Shown here: positions 32,800-39,801 of the stretch, in pieces
Layout: every line of letters begins with the position of its first letter
Position numbering within the stretch: position 1 is the stretch's first letter
From: an uncultured Verrucomicrobiaceae bacterium
Lineage (GTDB): Bacteria; Verrucomicrobiota; Verrucomicrobiia; Verrucomicrobiales; Verrucomicrobiaceae
NCBI GenBank assembly: GCA_937872615.1
Contig: CALMTT010000693.1
Coordinates: forward strand, 1-39,801
Direction of reading: 5' to 3'
Length of the DNA: 39,801 nt
Notes under the pieces: model-generated
Databases searched by the model: none
The model's input: the letters and a program-made list of their open reading frames with translations, nothing else
What the model was told of the DNA's origin: nothing
Made by a program: the position numbers and the translations under genes

Positions 32800-33507
32800 T
32801 CAACACCGCGCCGTCTTGCGTTTTGGCGCCACCGGCAGGCCGCGGCGGCATTTTTCGATGTAGGAGACGGCTTCCGGCACTTGGCAGGCGGTGTCGCCCA
32901 TGTCAACTTCGACACGGCCGATCTTCTTCGCCGCCGCGAGCGCCTTTTCCGCCAGAGGCGCGACGTAGGTGCCGCAGCAGATCATAAAATTGTTCATCGC
33001 ATAGCGCACGCGGTTCGGCGCGGTGTGGATGGTTTTCACCACGCGAGCGATGAGCGTGTCGATTTGCTTGATGGGCAGCTTTTCATCGCTCCACACGCTC
33101 ACCACGCAGGAAAGAGTCGCCCAGCCGGCCACGGCGATGGGCTCCTTTGATGAATCGATCCACTTCAGAGCGATCACGATGGCGTCAGGATGCTCCGAGG
33201 CCACCCACGGCACGGTGGAGCCGGAAATCATCTGCCAGGAGGCGTTTCTGGCCCAGCGATCCAACTCGGCTTTTTTCATCTTCGCGCCATCCGCCACCAA
33301 ACCGGCGAGATACATCGCATCCGAGTTACCCGTGGCATACAGCTCCATCGCCAGCTTTTGGTCGCCTTTGATGAGTTTCGCGATGGGCTTCAAATCGCCC
33401 ACTTTGACGCCAAACAACGTCTCCGGTGCCCCGTGACGCCGGAAGGTCTTGCGGGTCTGCTCGCTGCCCTTGGTTGCGAGCAGCTTCATGGTTTCATCGA
33501 GGGTCAT
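32800..33507 (-). CDS. DNA alkylation repair (AlkD-like) HEAT-repeat protein
   Basis: A 235-aa cytoplasmic protein starting at ATG 33507 (MTLDETMKLL). It is all-helical with HEAT-like repeats and AlkD family features: FGVKVGDLKPIAKLI near the N-terminus, LYATGNSDAMYLAGL, WARNASWQMI and ALKWIDSSKEPIAVAGW. AlkD proteins excise or bind bulky alkylated purines. It lies 111 nt downstream of the SGNH paralogue in the same direction, so it may be a read-through tail of the secreted-enzyme operon or have its own promoter. An upstream extension of the frame to 33618 overlaps the intergenic region and is rejected. Confidence 0.85.
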   Translation of the reverse strand: MTLDETMKLLATKGSEQTRKTFRRHGAPETLFGVKVGDLKPIAKLIKGDQKLAMELYATGNSDAMYLAGLVADGAKMKKAELDRWARNASWQMISGSTVPWVASEHPDAIVIALKWIDSSKEPIAVAGWATLSCVVSVWSDEKLPIKQIDTLIARVVKTIHTAPNRVRYAMNNFMICCGTYVAPLAEKALAAAKKIGRVEVDMGDTACQVPEAVSYIEKCRRGLPVAPKRKTARC

Positions 33508-33618
33508 ATTTTGGCGAAACAGTAGGCGAGGCAGTTTGAGCTTAGGACAATTCGTCCATCGCTCACGGTGGGGCATCCTCGTGTCGTGGAAACGCCGCCA
33601 GCGAGCCGCGCATTGCAT

Positions 33619-34482
33619 CTACGGCACGCCGCTCAGCGGATGCGCCTTCACCGCATCCCAGGCCAGTTGTTGCAGCAGGCTGTTGAGAGCCTCGCCGCCG
33701 GGGTGTTGGCGCAGCGCCTGCGGACAAGCTAGGCCGACGGGCGTGCGGCGGTAAATGACCGCGAAATGGCAGTAGGCTGTGAGCCATTGCAGCGGTGCGG
33801 TGGCATGGCCGATGGCATCGGTGAATAGGTCGTTCTGCTGCTTCAGGCCCGGCGCCTCGCCAGCGATGATTTTCGCCCGCAGCGCCAGCGACGCCTGCCC
33901 GACGGGCACGACAAACACCACATCCTTGCCGAGTTGCTTGTTCAACGCGCGCACATGGTCGTCCATGCTCTTGTAATAAGGCTCATTGATCGAGCGCAGC
34001 TCCGCCACAGTGCGGGCGTTCCGGTCCACGGGCTCGGGCTTCTTCTTTTTGTAGTTCACATCAAAGACATCGAAAGGCAGCCAGAACTCCTGAATGGTCA
34101 CGCGAATGTCCGGGCGATGCTCAAAGCCCAGCTTGGCAAAGCTTTCGATCCCGTCGTCCGGCAGGTAGATCGGCGAAAGCGTGAGCACATCCACCTGACC
34201 GCCGCGGAGGGCCGTTTTGAGCGTGTTTTTGTCATCGGCCACATTCCAGTGCTGAAACACATACGATCCGCCGATGGAGCTGACGCCTGCCTGCTGGTGG
34301 TCTTTGATGCCTGCTGATGCGGCCAGCTCCGCCAGCATCTTTGGCATGAACATGTGAAAGCTGTGGCCGGCAGAGAAGACACGCTGGCCTTTGAGTTCGG
34401 CTGCCGAAAGGCATGCTGCGCCGATGAAAACGACTACGCCAAGCAGAAGTGAGGCAAGTGGGTGGTGAGAGTTGGTTTTCAT
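33619..34482 (-). CDS. Secreted SGNH/GDSL-like hydrolase family protein (paralogue 2)
   Basis: A 287-aa paralogue of the protein at 9353-10219, colinear along its length. A signal peptide (LLLGVVVFIGAACLSA) is followed by FSAGHSFHMF with Ser41 in the GxSxH motif, GVSSIGGSY, DVLTLSPIYLPDDG, FVVPVGQASLALRAKI and DAIGHATAPLQWL near the C-terminus. Shared invariant blocks between the two copies (GHSFH, SSIGGS, LTLSPI-LPDD, GEAPGLKQQ, CHFAVIYR) mark probable functional sites. The start is 7 nt after the ceramidase-like gene stop, so the two are tightly coupled. The substrate is unknown; deacylation is inferred. Confidence 0.7.
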   Translation of the reverse strand: MKTNSHHPLASLLLGVVVFIGAACLSAAELKGQRVFSAGHSFHMFMPKMLAELAASAGIKDHQQAGVSSIGGSYVFQHWNVADDKNTLKTALRGGQVDVLTLSPIYLPDDGIESFAKLGFEHRPDIRVTIQEFWLPFDVFDVNYKKKKPEPVDRNARTVAELRSINEPYYKSMDDHVRALNKQLGKDVVFVVPVGQASLALRAKIIAGEAPGLKQQNDLFTDAIGHATAPLQWLTAYCHFAVIYRRTPVGLACPQALRQHPGGEALNSLLQQLAWDAVKAHPLSGVP

Positions 34483-34489
34483 GAATGAA

Positions 34490-35953
34490 TCACGGCTTCG
34501 GCTTGCTCAGCTCGCCAAGCATCTCGACTAGGGCGTCCACCATCTTCACGGAGGCGTCGAGCTGCACTTTGTTCACGCCGATCCACGTCTCGTAGCCGCC
34601 GAGCTTGTGCTGGGCGGGTGTGGGCAGGTAACCGTGAGCACCGTTGGCGATGGAGATGTTCATCAGCGGCTTGAGCGGGCTGCGCTGCTTCAGCTCCAGC
34701 CCGATTTCCGCGAACACCTCGAACGGCATCGTCGCCACCGCGAGATCCCCGATGCGATGCGTCTGCACGATCACATCAATCGTCGGCGGCATGTCCGGCG
34801 AGGCAAAGGCTAGCACCGTGCTGTAAGTGCTGTAGCGGCTGGTGCTCATCGGCTTGATGCGCCGCGCCTTCACGGACTCCGCCCACGCGACTTCTTCCTT
34901 CGTCGGGTAGCGTCGCTCAAAGGTGAGCGTGCGTTGCATCGAGGTGAGCTTCACATGATCGTGCCATTCGAGCTTCTGGTGAGCCGCAAGGACCTTCTCA
35001 GCGCAGAGGTTGGCCACCTCGCGGGCTTTTTCGAAGGGCTGATACTTCTTCTTCGGCTGCGGGCCGCGTCTCGCCAGTTCCTCGTCGGAGTAGCGCTCCA
35101 AGTTGTTCACGTCGCCGCTGGTGCCGTTAGCCATGAGGCCGACAAAGGGCGGATCTTGATGCCGGTCCGCGCCGAGCAGTTCGCCCACGCGATCTGCAAA
35201 CATCGCGAAGTAGTCCGCCGAGATCGTGTTGTCCGTAATGCCGCCGACATAGTGCAATCCATACGAAGCCATCAGCGAGATCGGTTTGCCGGAAGGCGAG
35301 CGCACGGAGATGAAGGTGATCTGCGGATCGACCGGTCCCGCGGGCTTCAGCAGGCCTTTGTAGCCGGGATTGGTATCGACCAGCTCGACATTGTCGTGAG
35401 CTCCATACACCGGCGGGCTGCCGGGCTTGAGAAACCAGCGACGATTGAAGACCTGCGTCGGCTCCTCGGCCGTGCCCCAGGCGATTTGAGCGGGCTCGAG
35501 CTGATTGTGCGCTCGCAACACGCTCTCGGCGATGCGTCTCGTGAGATAGGCGCTGTAGTCGTAGTAAGGCTCGCCCTCGCGCTCCTCCAGCTTCGCACCA
35601 CCCGTGGTGTGCGAATGAGTCGCCGAGATCACGACGCACTGCGGCGGAATGCCGGTCATTTGCTCGATGATCTTCTTCGCGCCCGCAGCGACCTCCGCCG
35701 AGATGTGCCGCATATCGCACACGACGAGCGCCAGCTTCGCCTGCCCGTCATCGAGCACGAGACAGCGTGCATGCAGCTCATCATGCACATGCGTCGCGGG
35801 CGGACGGCTCGTGCGAACGCGTGGATCGGCTCCAATCGGCGGCGTGATATTGCTCGTCGCGGCTCCGGCACGGAAAATGGGCTTCGTCTCCTCGGTGAAC
35901 GCAAAAGAGACGAATGCCAGAGCGAGACTGGTGATGATAAGCAGGCGTTGCAT
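34490..35953 (-). CDS. Secreted neutral/alkaline ceramidase-like amidohydrolase
   Basis: A 487-aa protein starting at ATG 35953 with a signal peptide (MQRLLIITSLALAFVSFAF). The N-terminal FRAGAATSNITPPIG and the metal-site block SATHSHTTGG (His113, His115) match neutral ceramidases and the wider family found in bacteria with carbohydrate loci. A GLHYVGG His block and NGTSGDVNN are the further conserved elements. It has no C-terminal Ig-like domain and is shorter than Pseudomonas ceramidase. In Planctomycetes and Verrucomicrobia this family is abundant and probably not limited to ceramide. It sits between a LamG-like gene (35-nt gap) and the SGNH gene (7-nt gap). Confidence 0.85.
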   Translation of the reverse strand: MQRLLIITSLALAFVSFAFTEETKPIFRAGAATSNITPPIGADPRVRTSRPPATHVHDELHARCLVLDDGQAKLALVVCDMRHISAEVAAGAKKIIEQMTGIPPQCVVISATHSHTTGGAKLEEREGEPYYDYSAYLTRRIAESVLRAHNQLEPAQIAWGTAEEPTQVFNRRWFLKPGSPPVYGAHDNVELVDTNPGYKGLLKPAGPVDPQITFISVRSPSGKPISLMASYGLHYVGGITDNTISADYFAMFADRVGELLGADRHQDPPFVGLMANGTSGDVNNLERYSDEELARRGPQPKKKYQPFEKAREVANLCAEKVLAAHQKLEWHDHVKLTSMQRTLTFERRYPTKEEVAWAESVKARRIKPMSTSRYSTYSTVLAFASPDMPPTIDVIVQTHRIGDLAVATMPFEVFAEIGLELKQRSPLKPLMNISIANGAHGYLPTPAQHKLGGYETWIGVNKVQLDASVKMVDALVEMLGELSKPKP

Positions 35954-35988
35954 GGGAATTGTTGATTCAGTCGGGGGCAGCTTGCACC

Positions 35989-36819
35989 TCACGGTTGGCC
36001 GCCAACCCTTCTTTCCGATGCCAGCGGCCCGATTCGCGTCGTGCCGACCATCATCTCATCGATCCACAGCCTCTGCGCATGCGGCAGGAGGCCCGGGCCA
36101 AAGTAGGGAGCCATCAGGAACTGATTGAACTTCATGTTTGGGAAATCCGTCGAGCGCAAAACGACATCCGTGCGCTCGAAAACCATCTTCCCGTCAAACC
36201 AGCTTCTCACGATGCCGTTGGGGTTGGGTTTGTCGTTCTGGGTGTCCAGTGTGTTGAGTTTGAACTGCGCCTCGATGCAGTGCCAGGCGTCGTCTGTGAA
36301 GAGTTCCTCCGCGCTGTCGAACATCGTTCCATTGTAGCCGCCTTTGAGCGGGCCTTGCGTCAAACCATGCGGCGCGTCCTTGTTTTGGATGTCCTGCGCG
36401 GCGAGACGGAGTTTACCGTTCACCGGCTCGATGTAGAGCGTGAGATGGCTCGCCGCCGGACCATGCCACTTCGAGTTTTCGGTGGTCATGAAATGCGTGA
36501 GGTGCGGATGGTAGCTCCGCCCGCTCCACCCCCAGCCTTTGGACAGCCGCAGGTAAAAGCGGATGAAAACCTCGTCCGTGGCCTCAAACAGGCGCCGCTT
36601 GGGGGATGAACCGGTCACCGTGCCACCACCGTCTTTCCATTCGTATTCGATGCAGCTTCCCTTCATGCCACCAGCCACGATGCGGACGCCTTCGCCATCA
36701 TACCAGCCGCGTTGATCGAGCTGCGGATCATCAAAAGACTCGCTGAAAAGCACACGAGGAATCTCCTCGCCATACGCTGACGCGAGGAGCACGAGAAAAC
36801 CCAGCAAGGAAAGACGCAT
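35989..36819 (-). CDS. Secreted concanavalin-like protein, possibly polysaccharide-lyase-like
   Basis: A 276-aa protein with signal peptide MRLSLLGFLVLLASAYG and one beta-sandwich jelly roll. Strands are visible at RVLFSESFDDPQLD, EVFIRFYLRLSKGWGW, HLTLYIEPVNGKLRL, WHCIEAQFKLNTLD, GIVRSWFDGKMVFERTDV and FNQFLMAPYF. The R-x-YLRL, SWFDGK and QFLMAPYFG features recall jelly-roll polysaccharide lyases and LamG domains, but no catalytic set can be named. It lies 37 nt after the GH50-like gene and 35 nt before the ceramidase-like gene, so it belongs to their operon. Confidence 0.65.
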   Translation of the reverse strand: MRLSLLGFLVLLASAYGEEIPRVLFSESFDDPQLDQRGWYDGEGVRIVAGGMKGSCIEYEWKDGGGTVTGSSPKRRLFEATDEVFIRFYLRLSKGWGWSGRSYHPHLTHFMTTENSKWHGPAASHLTLYIEPVNGKLRLAAQDIQNKDAPHGLTQGPLKGGYNGTMFDSAEELFTDDAWHCIEAQFKLNTLDTQNDKPNPNGIVRSWFDGKMVFERTDVVLRSTDFPNMKFNQFLMAPYFGPGLLPHAQRLWIDEMMVGTTRIGPLASERRVGGQP

Positions 36820-36856
36820 GCCGTGAAAACGACTACCTCACGAGGAACTTGCGCGT

Positions 36857-38944
36857 TCACTTCACCCGAAACCGCGGATCATCCCACGCAAACGGCGGCC
36901 GCTTGCCGAGCAGGAGGTCGTAAATCGTGTGGTTCGTCTTCATCATCTCCGCCAGCATGTCTTTCCATGGACGGTCGGCCACGCTCAGCAGGCCGGTGTT
37001 GTAGCTTTCGCCGTTGTATTGGCTGAACCAACGGCCGGTCGTCGCCTGATCGACCAGCGTGAACCACTCGATGCCGACGATGAAACCCAGCGCGGCGCTT
37101 TGCTCGACGTAGTTCCGATACGCCAGCCCGCGTTCGCGTTGCGAACTGACCTCGCGACCGCCGATGAGGCCGCTGTCCTTCGGCGAGGCCCAGAAAAACT
37201 CGCTCAGCATCATCGGCTTGCCGCCGGTCCACTCGTGGTAGCGCTTCAGCGCGGCCGTATCGACGCCGAAGGTGTAGTAGTTGTAGCTCACGACATTGAG
37301 GTGCTTGCCCATGATGCGGCAAAGCTGCTCGTCCTCAATCGTGATCGGCTGCAGCCGGCTGCCTATGAGTAGATGATTCGCGTCATGCTGACGAAAAATC
37401 TTCTCCACCTGCGTGAAGTAAGTTTCGAGGAAGGTGCCGACAAAAGCCTTCAAGTCCGCTTTCGCCGCATCCGTCGTCACCGCGAGCCCGCGATTGGTCA
37501 AAGACTCAAACGAGGCCGCTGAGGCCTGCCACGCCGTATTGAAAGCCTCCACCGTGCCGTATTTCGCCTTCAAAGCGGCCACCAACTCGCGTTTGCACGC
37601 ATGCGTGCCATCGAGCGAGGGAATCACACGCGGCAGCTCGTCATAGCGCGGCTCGTTCACAATGAACCAGCCGATCAGCATCGGGTCCTGCGCCCGCGTC
37701 GGCACTTCGCGGGCGATGTTCTCCGCGATCTTTGCCACGGTGTCCGCATCGAACGGGTCCCACACCTCATGCGCTCCTGGGATGCGTTTCACGCCCTCCC
37801 ATTCGTTGATCGGCAGATGCGCCACATAAGGAAAAGCCGCCTTCGGCACCGGACTGAACGCACCGATGCTGTTGAAGCCCCATTTCGTCACGCGGCTGAT
37901 CATCCGCTTGGCATGTGATTCGTAATCATGCGCTGCGCCGAACTTCTTGATCACATTGGCGATGTAGAACGAAAAATGGTCCGAATTGCCCTCGCGGAAG
38001 GCGCTGGCGAACTCGCCCTCGTTTTTCGGCAGCCACTCATAAATGCCCTCGCGGCCCGTCACATAGGTGTAGTCGTCATTTGGCGCGAAACCGCACACGC
38101 CGAGGTGGAAGAACACATTCCCCTCCGGATCGACCAGCCACGATTTGCCGCTCTGTTGCTCCACATGGAAAAAGCCGGTCTTCTTCAGCCCCAGCGCATC
38201 GCCGCTGCCCGGCAGGCCGCCAAAGCGATCCAGCTTCGGCGTCTCGATGCCCGCGTAGTAGGCCTTGTCCGCCTCCTCATCGGCCTTCAGCTCTTCGAGC
38301 GACTTCAGCTTGTTCGCAAACACATCCTTCAAGCTCTGGCCAAAGGGATCGATCAACTTTGTCACCGACGCGAGATCCGAAGTCACCTTGATCTTCGCCG
38401 TCGCACGATCCGGCATCCACGGCACGATGAACTGCCAGTGATACACCGCCCAGTTCCACTCGCGGTTGTCCGTGAGCTGCTGAAACGCGAACTCCGGCGT
38501 CTGGATGCTCAAACTCTGTCCTTGGGCATTTTTCACCAAAAACGTCGTTCCGTTCAAACTTGCGATGTGCGGCGGTGAAGCCTTCTCCGCCGGAAAAACA
38601 CCCGTTTTGTCTCCGATCTGCCATGAACCGCCCTTCGCAAAGCCGATGTCGATGAGCGTCGTCATCTTCCACGACTTCACCTCCGCAGGCACGTTGCTGA
38701 AGAGCGCGATGATCTCGTCTTTGCCCGCCGAGATGACGCACTGTGCCCCGCCTTCGTAACTGACCATGGCGCTCGCTGCCGCCGCCTTCACCTCGATGAT
38801 TTTATGAGCTGGCTCAAACTCCGGGTAGGTCAGCGTAAACGTCCCCAAGCTGCCCGCGCCGATCTCGATGCCCGTGTTCGTGGCCTTGAAGTCGGCGGCG
38901 AAAGACGTGAGGCAGGTGAGAAGGAGCAAAAAAAGCGATTTCAT
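36857..38944 (-). CDS. Secreted GH50-like (beta-agarase family) glycoside hydrolase
   Basis: A 695-aa protein starting at ATG 38944 with signal peptide MKSLFLLLLTCLTSFA. An N-terminal beta-sandwich (to about residue 230) is followed by a TIM barrel. The barrel has GKSWLVDPEGNVFFHLGV, MISRVTKWGFNSIGAF, a GWFIVNEPRYDEL strand with probable acid/base Glu431, HLLIGSRLQ, VVSYNYYTFG and MLSEFFWASP with probable nucleophile Glu582. This order matches GH50 agarases and related GH5/GH42-like enzymes; the agarose substrate is not certain. It is the first gene of a five-gene minus-strand run and is divergent from the ThuA gene by 100 bp. The frame upstream to 39046 lacks a signal and is rejected. Confidence 0.75.
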   Translation of the reverse strand: MKSLFLLLLTCLTSFAADFKATNTGIEIGAGSLGTFTLTYPEFEPAHKIIEVKAAAASAMVSYEGGAQCVISAGKDEIIALFSNVPAEVKSWKMTTLIDIGFAKGGSWQIGDKTGVFPAEKASPPHIASLNGTTFLVKNAQGQSLSIQTPEFAFQQLTDNREWNWAVYHWQFIVPWMPDRATAKIKVTSDLASVTKLIDPFGQSLKDVFANKLKSLEELKADEEADKAYYAGIETPKLDRFGGLPGSGDALGLKKTGFFHVEQQSGKSWLVDPEGNVFFHLGVCGFAPNDDYTYVTGREGIYEWLPKNEGEFASAFREGNSDHFSFYIANVIKKFGAAHDYESHAKRMISRVTKWGFNSIGAFSPVPKAAFPYVAHLPINEWEGVKRIPGAHEVWDPFDADTVAKIAENIAREVPTRAQDPMLIGWFIVNEPRYDELPRVIPSLDGTHACKRELVAALKAKYGTVEAFNTAWQASAASFESLTNRGLAVTTDAAKADLKAFVGTFLETYFTQVEKIFRQHDANHLLIGSRLQPITIEDEQLCRIMGKHLNVVSYNYYTFGVDTAALKRYHEWTGGKPMMLSEFFWASPKDSGLIGGREVSSQRERGLAYRNYVEQSAALGFIVGIEWFTLVDQATTGRWFSQYNGESYNTGLLSVADRPWKDMLAEMMKTNHTIYDLLLGKRPPFAWDDPRFRVK

Positions 38945-39044
38945 GAGGTGGCCGATCCTTCGCATGCCCTTGATGAACATGCACGCCATCACCGCAAGAA
39001 AAGCACGGGCCGCGACGAGTAGGTTCCGCCTTCCTTCGTTGCCC

Positions 39045-39801
39045 ATGAAATACCTCGTTTTGCTCCTGTGTGCCTTGGTGACTCCTGTTTTTGCCGCCGC
39101 GCCAATCCGCGTGCTCGTGTGGGATGAGCAGCAACCGGAGCAGAAGCAGGGCTACGGCGATAAATTCCTCGGTGAGACCATCGCGGCGCATCTGGCGAAG
39201 CTGCCGGGCCTTGCTGTGACAACTGCGAAGCTCGACGAGCCGCAGCAGGGCTTGAGCGATTTCGTGCTCGATGCGACGGACGTGCTCATCTTTTGGAGCC
39301 ATCGTCGCGCAAAGGAGCAGGATGATGCGCGGGCCGAGGCGGTGGTGAAGCGCGTGAAGGAGGGCAAACTCGGCTTCATCGGGCTGCACTCGGCGCATTG
39401 GGCGAAGCCGTTTGTGCGGCTGATGCAGGAGCGGGCGAAGGAGGACGCGGTGAAGCAGTTGCCCGAGGGGCAGCGAGCCTCGGTGAAGTGGGAGTTCGTG
39501 AATGAGGCGCCGTATTACAAGCTGATCGGCCGCGCATCGCGTCTCACGCCGTTTGTCGAGCAAGCGGAGGGCGGTGTTTGGCGGCTCACGCTGCCGCAGT
39601 GCGTGTTTCCCGCGTATCGCAATGACGGCATGCCCTCGCACATGACCACGCTGCTGCCGCAGCATCCCATCGCCGCCGGTTTGCCCGCGCAGTGGGACAT
39701 CCCGCGCACGGAGATGTATGGCGAGCCCTTCCACGTGCCGCCGCCCGACGAGGTCGTGTTCGAGGAAAAGTGGGACAAGGGCGAGCACTTCCGTAGCGGC
39801 T
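39045..39801 (+). CDS. Secreted ThuA-domain protein, partial at right edge
   Basis: An ATG at 39045 opens a frame of 252 codons that runs off the window without a stop. The start reads MKYLVLLLCALVTPVFAAA, a clear signal peptide, then RVLVWDEQQPEQKQGYGDKFLGETIAAHL, the typical beginning of ThuA (trehalose-utilisation-type) glutamine-amidotransferase-like proteins. LDATDVLIFWSHRRAKEQ and LGFIGLHSAHW are the later conserved strands, with a His in the place of the amidotransferase-like nucleophile elbow. The function of exported ThuA proteins is unsettled; a sugar oxidation or epimerisation link is suggested by their usual neighbours. It is divergent from the GH50-like operon, sharing a 100-bp promoter region. 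Confidence 0.85.
   Translation, partial: MKYLVLLLCALVTPVFAAAPIRVLVWDEQQPEQKQGYGDKFLGETIAAHLAKLPGLAVTTAKLDEPQQGLSDFVLDATDVLIFWSHRRAKEQDDARAEAVVKRVKEGKLGFIGLHSAHWAKPFVRLMQERAKEDAVKQLPEGQRASVKWEFVNEAPYYKLIGRASRLTPFVEQAEGGVWRLTLPQCVFPAYRNDGMPSHMTTLLPQHPIAAGLPAQWDIPRTEMYGEPFHVPPPDEVVFEEKWDKGEHFRSG

Noticed and set aside
1..39801. CRISPR array, integrase, transposase or phage structural genes
   Set aside because: No regularly spaced repeats with unique spacers and no recognisable integrase, transposase or phage protein were seen on either strand. The only mobile-type signals are the REPIN-like unit, the stub repeats and the tRNA-like site.

Overview
The window looks like pieces of at least two unrelated genomes. 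Bases 1 to about 7068 read as an alphaproteobacterial (probably Rhizobiales-like) chromosome segment: a divergent lipoprotein N-terminus, a Sel1-repeat protein, and a tight type II secretion operon gspE-F-G-H-I-J-K with ATGA-type overlaps, cut off about 34 codons into the next gene (probably gspL). Bases about 7069-7416 encode an isolated right-handed beta-helix fragment. From about 7417 to the end, everything reads as a Verrucomicrobia/Planctomycetes-type genome with very different gene content. All three pieces lie in one open frame (6967-7977) that makes no sense as a protein, so the likeliest reading is a chimeric contig or an amplification/assembly misjoin. The two halves should not be interpreted as one organism.

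The right part (about 7417-39801) is a dense, mostly minus-strand catabolic region of exported proteins: signal peptides, two sulfatases, a GH43/GH117-like beta-propeller, a DUF4838-type protein, an esterase-GH79-like fusion, a GH50-like agarase-family protein, a PL22/TolB-like propeller, three LamG/concanavalin-like proteins, two paralogous SGNH-type proteins, a ceramidase-like amidase, BNR and PQQ propellers, a ThuA-domain protein and an MFS transporter. No SusC/SusD pair is present. I infer breakdown of sulfated and/or uronic-acid-containing, possibly algal, polysaccharide and of its products. Probable transcription units are: LamG-LamG-SGNH-MFS (11686 to 7978); STN-like protein-sulfatase (19456 to 16900); 422-aa protein-sulfatase-PQQ propeller (30180 to 26182); and GH50-LamG-ceramidase-SGNH-AlkD (38944 to 32800). 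A long-form ATP-type phosphofructokinase is the only central-metabolism gene.

Accessory signals are superimposed on this catabolic region. (1) A 123-bp REPIN-like element (two GTAG-headed hairpins facing each other) sits in frame inside the first sulfatase gene. (2) The 3' end of the GH43-like gene is repeated as orphan direct-repeat stubs at about 15430 and 16866, flanking a DUF4838 gene and a DUF4143 AAA ATPase gene. (3) A perfect 12-bp palindrome with an extra half-site lies at the ATPase start. (4) An aberrant 71-nt tRNA-Pro-like sequence is followed 11 nt later by a 789-aa protein of unknown function whose base composition differs from its neighbours; this is the best candidate for an undescribed accessory gene here.
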